This document shows, piece by piece, positions 52,901 through 60,752 of a stretch of 64,000 nucleotides of DNA (positions within the stretch are counted from its first letter, which is position 1; each line of letters starts with the position of its first letter). The stretch is from GCA-002708145 sp045562755. GTDB lineage: Bacteria > Chloroflexota > Dehalococcoidia > Lucifugimonadales > Lucifugimonadaceae. The position numbers and the translations under genes were made by a program. The stretch covers positions 62,001-126,000 of the forward strand of contig JBJKVF010000005.1 of the NCBI GenBank assembly GCA_045562755.1, read 5' to 3'. The notes under the pieces were generated by a model. The model searched no databases and was not told the DNA's origin. It saw only the letters and a program-made list of their open reading frames with translations.

Positions 52901-53658
52901 TTGATGATCTAATTACAGCTATAGATGCTCCTCAATTAACGCCAACAGAACTTCTTGATCTAGGTTTCCCTGTTCTTGAAATAACAGAGGGACCTGACGA
53001 TGATGTAGTAATAGTATCATCACCTGATGATATTGAGACTATTGATCCCGCTGCTGCAGATAATGCACTTTCAGTAATGGCTAATTTGTTTGATACTACT
53101 GCTTCAGTCGAAGCAGCAACTGAAGCAAAAGCTGTGAAAAAAGAGCTAAAAGCTGCAGTAAAGAAGAGTGCGAAAGAAGCTGATAAAGCAGCAGCAGCGA
53201 AAGTTGATGCCGAAGAGTTAGCAAATAAAGCACGAGCTGAGGCAGATGAATTAGCGGCTAAAGAAGCAGCACTTCAAGCTGAATATCTTGCAGCTGATGC
53301 TAAAGAGCAGCAGGTTATTAGTGAAAAACTAGAATTAGCTAAAAAGGCTAGTGAAAAAGCAGCCACTATAGCTACTGATGCTGGCCAAGCTGTAGCAGAA
53401 GCTGAATCAGCTCTATTAGATGCCGAAGCAGCAAAAGCAGAAGCAGAAGCAGCAAAAGAATCTAGAGATGCTGAAAAAGCTAAAGCAGCAGCTGTAAAAG
53501 CCGAATTGGCAGCAGCAGCAGCAGCTGAAGCAAAAGCAGAAGCAGAAGCTGATGCAGCAGCAGCAGCAAAAGCAGAAGCAGATGCTTCTAAAGAAAAGAA
53601 AGCAGAAGAAGAGTCAGCAGAAGCTGAACCAGATTCTGCAGCTGCACAATCAAGCTAA
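49969..53658 (+). CDS. giant secreted octapeptide-repeat protein
   Basis: 1229 residues. A signal peptide ends at AFA (~26). Then a Pro-rich start, six SSPAPS(Y/F)D octads (43-90), NPGSGDPGMM-type repeats (96-196), and 92 consecutive 8-residue units (203-938). A ~100-residue acidic region follows (~945-1040), and the C-terminal ~185 residues are an Ala/Lys/Glu-rich helix. Two unit types mostly alternate: DPxAMxxF and G-x-D-H-hydrophobic-x-x-F. The unit style recalls the 8-residue A-L-T-x-x-Q-h-x repeats of large bacterial surface proteins, but this set is Asp/Phe/Met/His-rich. No cysteine and no sorting motif seen. A terminator follows. A structural or ligand-binding envelope protein is likely; the function is unknown. 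AAGGA then AAAGG upstream. Confidence 0.85.
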   Translation: MQKILSLLIVFSLISSNIALISPAFAQMPGPGPSMGPGPGMDSSPAPSYDSSPAPSFDSSPAPSYDSSPAPSFDSSPAPSYDSSPAPSYDSSPAANPGSGDPGMNPGSGDPGMMNPGSGDPGMMNPGSGDPGMMNPGSGDPMNPGTGDSAYGDPMNPGSGDPGMMNPGSGDPMNPGTGDSAYGDPMNPGSGNPGSPPIGGYYDAGDVANFGADDFAGFGADDMARFDSSSIGSFDTGALGGFGADQVQHFDPNAMGAFDATQFEAFDSSAFGGFGADHVKNFDPNAMSSFDAADLNAFDDSALTGFGGDQLAAFDPTAMTAFDADEVAFFDPNAMDGFGADHFANFDAGAFGGFGKDHVQNFDPTAMTAFDATKLGAFDDSALGGFNQDHFKNFDPTAMTAFDADKVANFDPNAMDGFGADHFANFDAGAFGGFGMDHVSNFDPTAMTAFDATKLDAFDDSALGGFNQDHFKNFDPTAMTAFDASEVAFFDPMAMAGFGADHFMNFDDSAFGGFGMDQVSNFDPMAMTAFDAGKLDAFEPTALGGFGMDHFAAFDPMAMTAFDASEVEFFDPMAMNGFGADHFMNFDPMAMAGFEPDHLLHMDPMAMAGMSMDHMMAFEPTDLTGFRPSHMEAFDPSLMTAFDATEVEFFDPYAMAGFGPDHMAAFDPMAMAGFEPSHVMNFDPMAMAGFTPEHMDAFDPMALSGFMPEHMAAFDPSLMTAFDSTEVEFFDPFAMAGFGPDHMAAFDPMAMAGFMPDQVANFDPMAMAGFTPDHMAAFDPMAMAGFGPDHMAAFDPSLMTAFDADKVANFDPFAMSGFGPEQMAAFDPMAMAGFGPEHIANFDPTVVESFDIEKMAAFDPMAMAGFGPEHLEAFDPSLFTAFDADKVANFDPFALTALTPEHIANFDPSAMAGFLPEQVVELPLDAIAGFAPEQMTALAPEAKLGIGDVVPEFDDFPIDVRLEIVPEEALLLGGVGSFDDLITAIDAPQLTPTELLDLGFPVLEITEGPDDDVVIVSSPDDIETIDPAAADNALSVMANLFDTTASVEAATEAKAVKKELKAAVKKSAKEADKAAAAKVDAEELANKARAEADELAAKEAALQAEYLAADAKEQQVISEKLELAKKASEKAATIATDAGQAVAEAESALLDAEAAKAEAEAAKESRDAEKAKAAAVKAELAAAAAAEAKAEAEADAAAAAKAEADASKEKKAEEESAEAEPDSAAAQSS
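50095..50238 (+). repeat. six 24-bp repeats encoding SSPAPS(Y/F)D
   Basis: Six perfect-length 24-base units, alternating Tyr and Phe codons (TAT/TTT). Nearly identical at DNA level. Confidence 0.9.
50254..50556 (+). repeat. NPGSGDPGMM-type repeats with a 93-bp duplication
   Basis: Units of 8, 10 and 13 residues starting NPGSGD or NPGTGD. Residues 135-165 are repeated at 166-196 with almost the same bases, a 93-base direct duplication. Confidence 0.85.
50575..52782 (+). repeat. 92 octapeptide units arranged as 240-bp super-repeats
   Basis: 24-base units run without a break. Every tenth unit starts a new cycle: DP(T/M/S)(A/L)MTAF recurs at 50911, 51151, 51391, 51631, 51871, 52111 and 52351, and as DPSLFTAF at 52591, all exactly 240 bases apart. 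Early copies (50911-51391) are most alike; later copies replaced the GGF/NQDH units by MAMAGF-rich ones. Confidence 0.92.
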
Positions 53659-53670
53659 ACTGAAATATAT

Positions 53671-53714
53671 GAATAATCGCTATAATTTTATAATTACATA
53701 GCGATTATTCTTTT
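53671..53714 (+). terminator. terminator after the octapeptide-repeat gene
   Basis: 13-bp perfect stem GAATAATCGCTAT / ATAGCGATTATTC, 14-base loop, then TTTT. Confidence 0.85.
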
Positions 53715-53732
53715 AAAAATGGAATTTAGGAA

Positions 53733-53999
53733 ATGAAAAAACAATTTGTCATAATATTTTTTATAATAGGATTATTCTCAATGTCCTGTAGTTTTTCAGA
53801 ACAAAGATGGGATTTAGAGGTGACAGGAAAAGTTCCGTCCACTGCAGAAGAGTGTTTAGTCCTAGGCTTTAATGAAACTTGTGGTAAAGTGTGGTGGTTA
53901 GATACGGCTCAGGAAAAACACTATAAAACATGGTCTTTGACTTCAGCATGTTACAAAGATGCTCGTATAGGGTATGATTTACCAGACGATTGTAGATAA
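53733..53999 (+). CDS. small cysteine-containing lipoprotein
   Basis: 88 residues. Lipobox FSMSC near residue 20; the mature part has four further cysteines (EECLVLG, NETCGKVWW, SACYKD, DDCR), an even number that could form two disulfides. Trp-rich. No family recognised. AGGAAATG places a ribosome site very near the ATG. 17 bases before the SDR gene. Confidence 0.65.
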   Translation: MKKQFVIIFFIIGLFSMSCSFSEQRWDLEVTGKVPSTAEECLVLGFNETCGKVWWLDTAQEKHYKTWSLTSACYKDARIGYDLPDDCR

Positions 54000-54016
54000 T
54001 CTAAAGGAAAAATATA

Positions 54017-54832
54017 ATGACTCATAAATTATTTGATCTTTCTAAAAGGGTTGCTATAGTTTCTGGAGCTGCACAGGGAATGGGAAAAGAAATCTCTATA
54101 GGCTTTGCCGAAGTCGGGGCAAATTTGATTCTTGTAGATATCAATAAACAAGGCGTAGAAGAAACAGCTAATCATATTTCAAAACTTGGCGTAAAGTGTA
54201 TAGCAGTAGAGTGTGATGTATCTGATAAAGATCAAGTAAAAAATCTTTACAAGATTTCTGATAAAAAATTTAGCAAATTAGATGTTGTAGTTAATGTTGC
54301 TGGACCTGGTGGTCCCACAGCTCCTCCTGCTGACTTAGATGTAGAAAAATTAGAAAAAGTAATTGATGCTTTGATTATCGGTAGATTTGTTTCATGTCAA
54401 GAAGCAGGTAAACGTATGATAAAAAATGGAAAAGGTTCAATAATTAATTTTGGATCAATAGGTGGTTGGAGCTCACTAGGAAGAGGTCATACAGCATATG
54501 GTATGTCAATGGGAGCAACAATTCAAATGACTAGAGAACTTTCAACTGAATGGGCTTCGAGTGGAGTAAGAGTTAATGCAATTTTACCTGCTCAAGTTTG
54601 GAATCCTGGCCTAAGAGAAAGAATTCAGAAAGTACCTGAATTAGAGGAGACATTCATAGGAGGAATCCCTATGGGTAGACTTGGTGAACCAAATGAAATA
54701 AAGGGGCCTGCTATATTTTTAGCGTCAGATGCGTCTAGTTTTGTCACTGGAGCTATTTTACCGATGGACGGGGGTAATTTAGCATTGAATGCTGGTGGAA
54801 CATATCCAGGTAGTCCCAGAGTATATGCATAA
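54017..54832 (+). CDS. short-chain dehydrogenase with Met at the catalytic Lys position
   Basis: 271 residues, classical SDR. VSGAAQGMGKEI (coenzyme loop), DVSDKDQV, NVAGPGG (for NNAG), INFGSIGGWSS (catalytic Ser), then AYGMSMGA: Tyr161 is followed by Met165 where the family has Lys. One base (AAG to ATG, position 54510) accounts for it. The ending AIFLASDASSFVTGAILPMDGG is normal. The protein may be inactive, or another residue may take over. AAAGGA before the ATG. Confidence 0.88.
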   Translation: MTHKLFDLSKRVAIVSGAAQGMGKEISIGFAEVGANLILVDINKQGVEETANHISKLGVKCIAVECDVSDKDQVKNLYKISDKKFSKLDVVVNVAGPGGPTAPPADLDVEKLEKVIDALIIGRFVSCQEAGKRMIKNGKGSIINFGSIGGWSSLGRGHTAYGMSMGATIQMTRELSTEWASSGVRVNAILPAQVWNPGLRERIQKVPELEETFIGGIPMGRLGEPNEIKGPAIFLASDASSFVTGAILPMDGGNLALNAGGTYPGSPRVYA

Positions 54833-54874
54833 ATAAACATTATGAAAAAATATAATTAATAAATAAGGGGAAAA

Positions 54875-57133
54875 ATGACAAAAATATTTACATTAAGTGT
54901 CAAAAATTGGAAAAGTGCTACATTTTTTATAATTGCTTGGTTTGTATTAATGAATTTGTTATTCATGATTTCGCCTCAATTAAGCGAGGTCACAACTAAT
55001 AACCAAGATGATTTTCTTCCTTCTGATTCTGAATCAGTATCAGCAATGAAAGTAAGATTCGAAAAATTTCCTTCAACAGATGGAGTGCCTGCGATAATAG
55101 CACTTAGATCCTACATAAATCCTTCTACTAATCAAGCTGATGTAGAAAGAACCAACTTGGGTATATTGAATTTTGTTGACTTATTAAGATCAGATATAGC
55201 TCCACAATCTATTTCATCGGTAATTTCTCCAATTGAGGATCCATCTTTATCTTCTGACAAAATTTCAATGATTATTGTTAATATTTCTGGATCTCCACAA
55301 GATGAAAATTTCGGATCAACTGTTGACTGGATAACTAATGAGACAAAAAATCTTGAAAACTTTGATGGTATCTCATATTTTTCTGAAATAGCTATTACCG
55401 GGCCAGCAGGAATATTCAATGATGCAGTTAAGGTTTTTCAGTCTATTGATCAACAACTTTTATTATTAAGTATAACTTTTGTGGTATTTATTTTATTTGT
55501 AATCTACAAATCACCTGTTCTGGCAATTATTCCCTTGTTGTTAATTTTTACAGCTTTGGGTATTGCGAATTTTCTAGCAGCATTATTAGCTAAAACATTT
55601 GAATTACCACTTAATGGTCAAGTAACAGGAATACTTTCAATATTGGTAATTGGTGCAGGAACTAATTATGTTTTGTTCATCGTTTCTAGATATAAAGAAG
55701 AGCTTATTCATAACTCAAATAAATGGGAAGCAATGACAAAAGCTATGTCAAAAGTTGGTCCTTCTATAACCGGCTCAGCAGGAACAACAATAGTAGCGAT
55801 GTCAGCATTAACTTTTGCATCATATGGTTCTTTCAGAGCTTTAGGACCAATGCTAGCAATGGGTATGTTTATTGTACTACTTTGCGGAATTTTTATTATC
55901 CCGTCAGTAATCGTACTATTTGGTAAATCTGCTTTTTGGACTCCATATCCCAAGATAAAAAACGTTTTTATGAAAACAATTTCTAGGAAATCTAATTTAG
56001 GTCAATCTAATACAAAAACTATTGCTATATGGGAAAAAATTGGAGATTATGTAGTTAATAATCCTAAACAAGTATTTTTAGTTACCATGATAGGTATTAT
56101 TATAGCTTCTGTTCCCTCTTTTAGTATGAAGCCTAGTTTTAGTTTTGTTGATGGTTTTCCAGATGACTCTGAATCTAAAATAGGGTACAAAATGATAAAT
56201 GAGGGTTTCCCTGGAGGTCAACTATCTCCAACTCAAATATTTATAAAGACACCTACAAATAATATTAATGATGGACTAATGGATATAGAGTATTTGTCTG
56301 CAGCTATAAGCAATTCAGACGAGATTAGTAAAGTATACAGTGCAACAAGACCTTATGGTAATCCATCATATAGTTTAGAGGGTATTCTTGAACAGGGAGG
56401 TGGATCTAGATATATTTCTGATGATAATTCTACAACAAGACTTGAAGCTGTAATAGCTGAAGATTATTTGTCTGTTGATTCATTAAGTTTTATTAAAGAA
56501 TTAAGGAAAATAATTAAAAAAACTGCTGAAAATGAATTCTTAACAATTAAAGATTACGAAATTTATGTTGGTGGAGACACAGCAGTAGCATCGGATACCA
56601 AATCTTCTATTGACGCAGATATACTATGGCTTGCACCAGTTTCTCTAATAGCAATTTTATTGATTCTTATGATTTTACTAAAATCAATAGTTGCCCCCTT
56701 ATACTTACTTTTCAGTGTAGTAGTGAGTTTTGCAGCAACATTTGGTTTATCAATATTTGCTTTTCAAGTAATATTTCAACATAGTGGTGTTGCTTATGCA
56801 ACTGGAGTTTGGATGTTTATTTTTCTTGTTGCCTTGGGTGCTGATTATAATATTTTTGTTATGTCAAGAATTAGGGAATCAACAGATCTTGAAGGAGTGA
56901 AGAAGGGCATATCTAAAGCCATATCAAAAACTGGAGGGGTAGTTACCTCGGCTGGTATAATACTTGCTGGAACTTTCGGAATTTTTACAACCTTAGAATT
57001 AAGAGAGTTATTTCAACTGGGTTTTGCTGTAATGCTAGGAGTTTTAATTGATACATTTATCGTTAGAGCTTTACTTGTTCCTAGTATGGCAACACTTTTA
57101 GGTAATAAAAGTTGGTGGCCAAATAATAGTTAG
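54875..57133 (+). CDS. MMPL-family RND transporter
   Basis: 752 residues, two repeats of one plus five transmembrane helices, each with a large extracytoplasmic loop (~35-190 and ~410-570). MMPL proteins export lipids or hydrophobic molecules using the proton gradient through Asp-Tyr pairs in helices 4 and 10. The second pair is present (Asp657 in GADYNIFVMSRI); the first reads Asn264 in GAGTNYVLFIVSR. GGGG site before the ATG. No partner genes around it. Confidence 0.9.
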   Translation: MTKIFTLSVKNWKSATFFIIAWFVLMNLLFMISPQLSEVTTNNQDDFLPSDSESVSAMKVRFEKFPSTDGVPAIIALRSYINPSTNQADVERTNLGILNFVDLLRSDIAPQSISSVISPIEDPSLSSDKISMIIVNISGSPQDENFGSTVDWITNETKNLENFDGISYFSEIAITGPAGIFNDAVKVFQSIDQQLLLLSITFVVFILFVIYKSPVLAIIPLLLIFTALGIANFLAALLAKTFELPLNGQVTGILSILVIGAGTNYVLFIVSRYKEELIHNSNKWEAMTKAMSKVGPSITGSAGTTIVAMSALTFASYGSFRALGPMLAMGMFIVLLCGIFIIPSVIVLFGKSAFWTPYPKIKNVFMKTISRKSNLGQSNTKTIAIWEKIGDYVVNNPKQVFLVTMIGIIIASVPSFSMKPSFSFVDGFPDDSESKIGYKMINEGFPGGQLSPTQIFIKTPTNNINDGLMDIEYLSAAISNSDEISKVYSATRPYGNPSYSLEGILEQGGGSRYISDDNSTTRLEAVIAEDYLSVDSLSFIKELRKIIKKTAENEFLTIKDYEIYVGGDTAVASDTKSSIDADILWLAPVSLIAILLILMILLKSIVAPLYLLFSVVVSFAATFGLSIFAFQVIFQHSGVAYATGVWMFIFLVALGADYNIFVMSRIRESTDLEGVKKGISKAISKTGGVVTSAGIILAGTFGIFTTLELRELFQLGFAVMLGVLIDTFIVRALLVPSMATLLGNKSWWPNNS

Positions 57134-57139
57134 AAATAA

Positions 57140-57538
57140 TTATATTTGTTTCCAAAATTCTTTTCTTTGTTTTACTTTATCTAATATTTTTTCATCCCAT
57201 TCTTTAATTTCAAAACCCTGTGGCTGTAGAGGACCTAATCGCCAACCAATTCTGTTTTGGACTTTTCTATTAGAGTAATATGCAATATAAATAATTTCTA
57301 AAAATAAAGAAAATAATTCAGGTTTTTCTGATTCAAAGGATGATATTTTTTCAATCAATTTTGTTTTTTTACTTTTATTAATTATTTCAATAGTATTCTT
57401 GATTACATTACTGTATCGTTCATGCTCACTTGTCATCCTAGTTATTTCATTGAATAAATTCAAATCTCCAGCGCCAGGTAAATTGTCAATAGGAGGTATA
57501 ATAATATTCAATATTTCAATCAATTTACTATCATTCAT
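57140..57538 (-). CDS. gluconate 2-dehydrogenase subunit 3-like protein
   Basis: 132 residues. IPPIDNLPGAGDLNLFNEI near the start and the end QNRIGWRLGPLQPQGFEIKEWD fit the small subunit that accompanies GMC-type gluconate/sorbitol dehydrogenases. No twin-arginine signal is present. Its ATG overlaps the stop of the GMC gene by 4 bases (ATGA), a sign of co-translation. Confidence 0.75.
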   Translation of the reverse strand: MNDSKLIEILNIIIPPIDNLPGAGDLNLFNEITRMTSEHERYSNVIKNTIEIINKSKKTKLIEKISSFESEKPELFSLFLEIIYIAYYSNRKVQNRIGWRLGPLQPQGFEIKEWDEKILDKVKQRKEFWKQI

Positions 57539-59118
57539 GATTTTAAGTCCTGTCTATGATCAATTATGTGCTGAGATGCCCATAATGCAAAAGCTTGTAT
57601 AGTAGGAGTAGGATTAACTGCCCCAGCTGTTACAAAAACAGAACCATCCACTACAAATAAATTATCTATATCATGTGTTTGGCCATATTTATTAACAACT
57701 GAATTTTCAGGATCATCACCCATCTTAGTTGTTCCCATAAGATGCCATCCAGCTTCTTTTAAGTGGGGGGTTTCAAATATTTCTACTGCACCAGCAGACT
57801 TAAGAAGTTTTTTGGCCGATTTAACTCCATGACTTAGTAGATTTTTTGAATTTTCGGATAATCTATAATTTATTTTTACCGAGGGTACACCATGCCTATC
57901 AGTAATATTATTATCGATTTCGACACAGTTTACTTCTTCGGGAAGGTCATCCCCTATAATTCCTAATCCTAATATATTTCCAAATCTATTAGTAAAATCT
58001 TTATGATGATTTTTTCCCCATCTAGTAAAGTTTATAGCTGTCAGTGCTGGAGTATTACTTCGGTTAATTTGAAAAGAATATCCTCTTTTAAAATTATTTT
58101 TATTATTCGTTTCGTAAAATTCTTGCGACATTATTATATTTGCTAAAGGCCCCATATAAGCTTTACCTTTAAGCTCTGGGAAAACTCCTTGAACTCCGGC
58201 ATATGGGTGAAACATAAGGTTTTTTCCAACTAACCTTGAAGAGTTAGCTAAACCACCGGATTTTGAATTTAGTAAAATTCTTGGGGTTCCTATCCCGTTG
58301 CAAGCAAGAATAATAGCATTGGCTGGTTGAAAATATTCTTTACCATTTATATCAAAGTAACTAACTCCCTTAGCATGCTGATTGTCAGTTACTACAGAAT
58401 ATACAGTACAATTTGTTCTTATTTCAGCTCCGAGTTTTTGAGCTTCAGGTATATATGTAATATCTGTTGAAGCTCTTGCTCCTTTTGTACAATTTAATGC
58501 TGTAGGTCCACAATTATTACAAGCTCCTCTATTATTATAATTTCTAGAATTTATATATGAATCTGAAGGCCACCAATGCCATCCTAACTTATCGAAGCTT
58601 TTTGCCAGCATTTCACCATCTTTACCTAATGGCACAGGTTTCATTGGTCTGGTACTTCTTGGAGGATTAGCCGGATCACCACTAATACCTGAGCAACCCA
58701 TCATAATGTCATTTAAGTCATAATATTTTTCTAAATCAAAATATGTTATAGGCCAATCATCTGCTACACCATCAAGTGTCTTGACTCTAAAATCTGATGG
58801 ATGAAACCTAGGTGCATGAGCTGTCCAATGTATGGTTGATCCTCCAACTGCATTATACATAAGTACTTTTATTTCAGAATTTTCTTCGTTTATTTGATAA
58901 TCTACGGGGAGTTTTCTCACATTTGGACTTACAGCCCATTTAGTTTTTTGCAAAAATTGCCAGTCTTCTGAGTTGGTTGCATATGTATTTGGATCAACCC
59001 AATCTCCTTGTTCAAGGCATAAAACATCATAATTATTTTTTGCCAAATTCCACATTACTGCAGCGCCAGAGGCACCTGATCCAATAATTACAATATCTCT
59101 TTTTCTTAATTTTTCCAA
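57535..59118 (-). CDS. GMC-family FAD oxidoreductase
   Basis: 527 residues. FAD loop IVIIGSGASGAAVMWNLAKNNYDVLCLEQGDW; VGGSTIHWTAHAPRFHPSDF flavin region; GACNNCGPTALNCTKGARAS cysteine segment as in membrane-linked gluconate-type dehydrogenases; C-terminal EAGWHLMGTTKMGDDP with the catalytic His, NLFVVDGSVFVTAGAVNPTPTIQAFALW. Oxidises an alcohol or sugar. Together with the small subunit it resembles gluconate 2-dehydrogenase, but the cytochrome subunit and export signal are missing. TTG start, 5 bases after the MlrC-like gene. Confidence 0.88.
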   Translation of the reverse strand: MEKLRKRDIVIIGSGASGAAVMWNLAKNNYDVLCLEQGDWVDPNTYATNSEDWQFLQKTKWAVSPNVRKLPVDYQINEENSEIKVLMYNAVGGSTIHWTAHAPRFHPSDFRVKTLDGVADDWPITYFDLEKYYDLNDIMMGCSGISGDPANPPRSTRPMKPVPLGKDGEMLAKSFDKLGWHWWPSDSYINSRNYNNRGACNNCGPTALNCTKGARASTDITYIPEAQKLGAEIRTNCTVYSVVTDNQHAKGVSYFDINGKEYFQPANAIILACNGIGTPRILLNSKSGGLANSSRLVGKNLMFHPYAGVQGVFPELKGKAYMGPLANIIMSQEFYETNNKNNFKRGYSFQINRSNTPALTAINFTRWGKNHHKDFTNRFGNILGLGIIGDDLPEEVNCVEIDNNITDRHGVPSVKINYRLSENSKNLLSHGVKSAKKLLKSAGAVEIFETPHLKEAGWHLMGTTKMGDDPENSVVNKYGQTHDIDNLFVVDGSVFVTAGAVNPTPTIQAFALWASQHIIDHRQDLKS

Positions 59119-59123
59119 TTTTT

Positions 59124-60617
59124 TTACTTAAATATTTCTATAGCAGGATTAAATTCTGTATTTTCTTCCATAGGAAACATCGGTCGATTACATATCGTAT
59201 GACCTAAACTTTTTAAATTAGCAGAAGTAGAACCAATAGCATCAACATTGAAATTCTTCTCTACCCAATCATCATAAAATTCTGGTTCACAATGAGGTGA
59301 TTTTACAATTGTAGAATGAAAATTTTTAGGATCTTGTCCATTTGCATAAAATATTGTTCTGTCTACCATCATTGTTGATTCTGTCATAGCTACAATAGTA
59401 AAATTCTCATACTCAAATACAGCACACTTTCCTGGATTAAGGATAAATTTCCATTTTTCCATATCTAAATTTTCTTGAATTGATATAGATTTTATTTTCC
59501 ATTCTTTCTTAATTGGAATAAATCTACTATCTAAATTTCCTCCAATTCCAATATTAATAGTTTCTCCTACCCCTAGTTCATGAGCTTTATTTACAGCCTT
59601 AGGATCAACTATAGAAGCAAGAACAGTATGAGGGAAATTATTTTCAATCATGAATCTAATAATTTCATTACTGTCTCCAGAGGCTCCTGAGCTTGGGGCA
59701 TCAGCAGCATCTGTAAATGCTAAAGGGCCAGATAATTCTTTTGCTTCTTCAACAGCATCTTTAATAGAAATTAAACTTGCTTGCATTATTTTTCTATTAT
59801 CCCAAAAGTTACCTACAAGTTTTTTTACACTTTCTTCAGCTAAAGCTATATCATTATCTGTAAATACATATCCTTGAGAACACAATTCTGGGACATCAGT
59901 AAAAGGATTGCAAATATGAAAACCTGCAGATAAAACTTTTGGGTTTTTTTCTAATTCTTTCGCAGTTCTTATTTGTTCACCAAATATACCAGATTCTGTG
60001 ATTAATTCATTACCCCTAACTAATGCAGGAATTCTAATCCGAGAAGCTATTGGTTTAGCATTATTTTTAATTATTTTAGTAATAATTTTAGCTGCTCTTT
60101 TACCAGTATCTTCAAAATCTATATGTGGATAGGTATGATAGGTTGCAACTCCATTTACATTTCTTAACATTTTCTCTGTTAGTATTCCATGTAAATCTAA
60201 AGAAATGACTATTGGTATATCAGATCCTACAATTTTTCTTGTTTCTTCAAGTAAAAAACCTTCAGGATCTAACTCCTCAGTTGTACCCATGGCACCATGA
60301 AGTTGGAAATATATTGCATCGATCTTTCCGTTTATTTTCTTAATTGGATCTAGGAAATCTTTAGAAATTCTCATAAATGCTTCATGTTCCAAAGGCCCTG
60401 CTGCTCCGCCTTCGGCATCGTATGTAAAAATAAAATCTACATCTTCTTTAAATTCTTTTTTTAACTCTTTAATTGCACCGGCATATGATGAATTTTTACC
60501 TCTAGAATCAAGATCAATTTTATTTCCATACTTAAAGCGGAAAAATTCATATTTACAACTTTCAGGATTGAAGGAAGAGATTTCCTGACTGCATCCCCCC
60601 ATTACTATTCTTTTCAT
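59124..60617 (-). CDS. M81 family (MlrC-like) metallopeptidase/hydrolase
   Basis: 497 residues. CSQEISSFNPE at the start, YFQLHGAMGT, ISLDLHGILTEKM, YHTYPHIDFEDTG and FTDAADAPSSGASGDS correspond to the conserved blocks of MlrC (microcystin-degrading) relatives, with His/Asp residues for zinc. In most bacteria the substrate is not a microcystin and is unknown. GGAG 7 bases before the ATG. First gene of the operon leading to the GMC oxidoreductase. Confidence 0.88.
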   Translation of the reverse strand: MKRIVMGGCSQEISSFNPESCKYEFFRFKYGNKIDLDSRGKNSSYAGAIKELKKEFKEDVDFIFTYDAEGGAAGPLEHEAFMRISKDFLDPIKKINGKIDAIYFQLHGAMGTTEELDPEGFLLEETRKIVGSDIPIVISLDLHGILTEKMLRNVNGVATYHTYPHIDFEDTGKRAAKIITKIIKNNAKPIASRIRIPALVRGNELITESGIFGEQIRTAKELEKNPKVLSAGFHICNPFTDVPELCSQGYVFTDNDIALAEESVKKLVGNFWDNRKIMQASLISIKDAVEEAKELSGPLAFTDAADAPSSGASGDSNEIIRFMIENNFPHTVLASIVDPKAVNKAHELGVGETINIGIGGNLDSRFIPIKKEWKIKSISIQENLDMEKWKFILNPGKCAVFEYENFTIVAMTESTMMVDRTIFYANGQDPKNFHSTIVKSPHCEPEFYDDWVEKNFNVDAIGSTSANLKSLGHTICNRPMFPMEENTEFNPAIEIFK

Positions 60618-60690
60618 TTATAACTCCAATATAATATAAAAAATTAAATCAATTTATCTTTTATCAATTTTTAGTATTGTACGTTTTTAG

Positions 60691-60721
60691 TTGTAGGTGT
60701 AAAGTTTTTATTTAGTATAAT
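60691..60721 (+). promoter_or_regulatory. promoter of the alcohol dehydrogenase gene
   Basis: TATAAT at 60716-60721 with TTGTAG at 60691-60696 (19-base spacer). The start codon is 31 bases further. Confidence 0.5.
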
Positions 60722-60752
60722 TTATAAAAAAACAATAATATGAGGTATTAAA

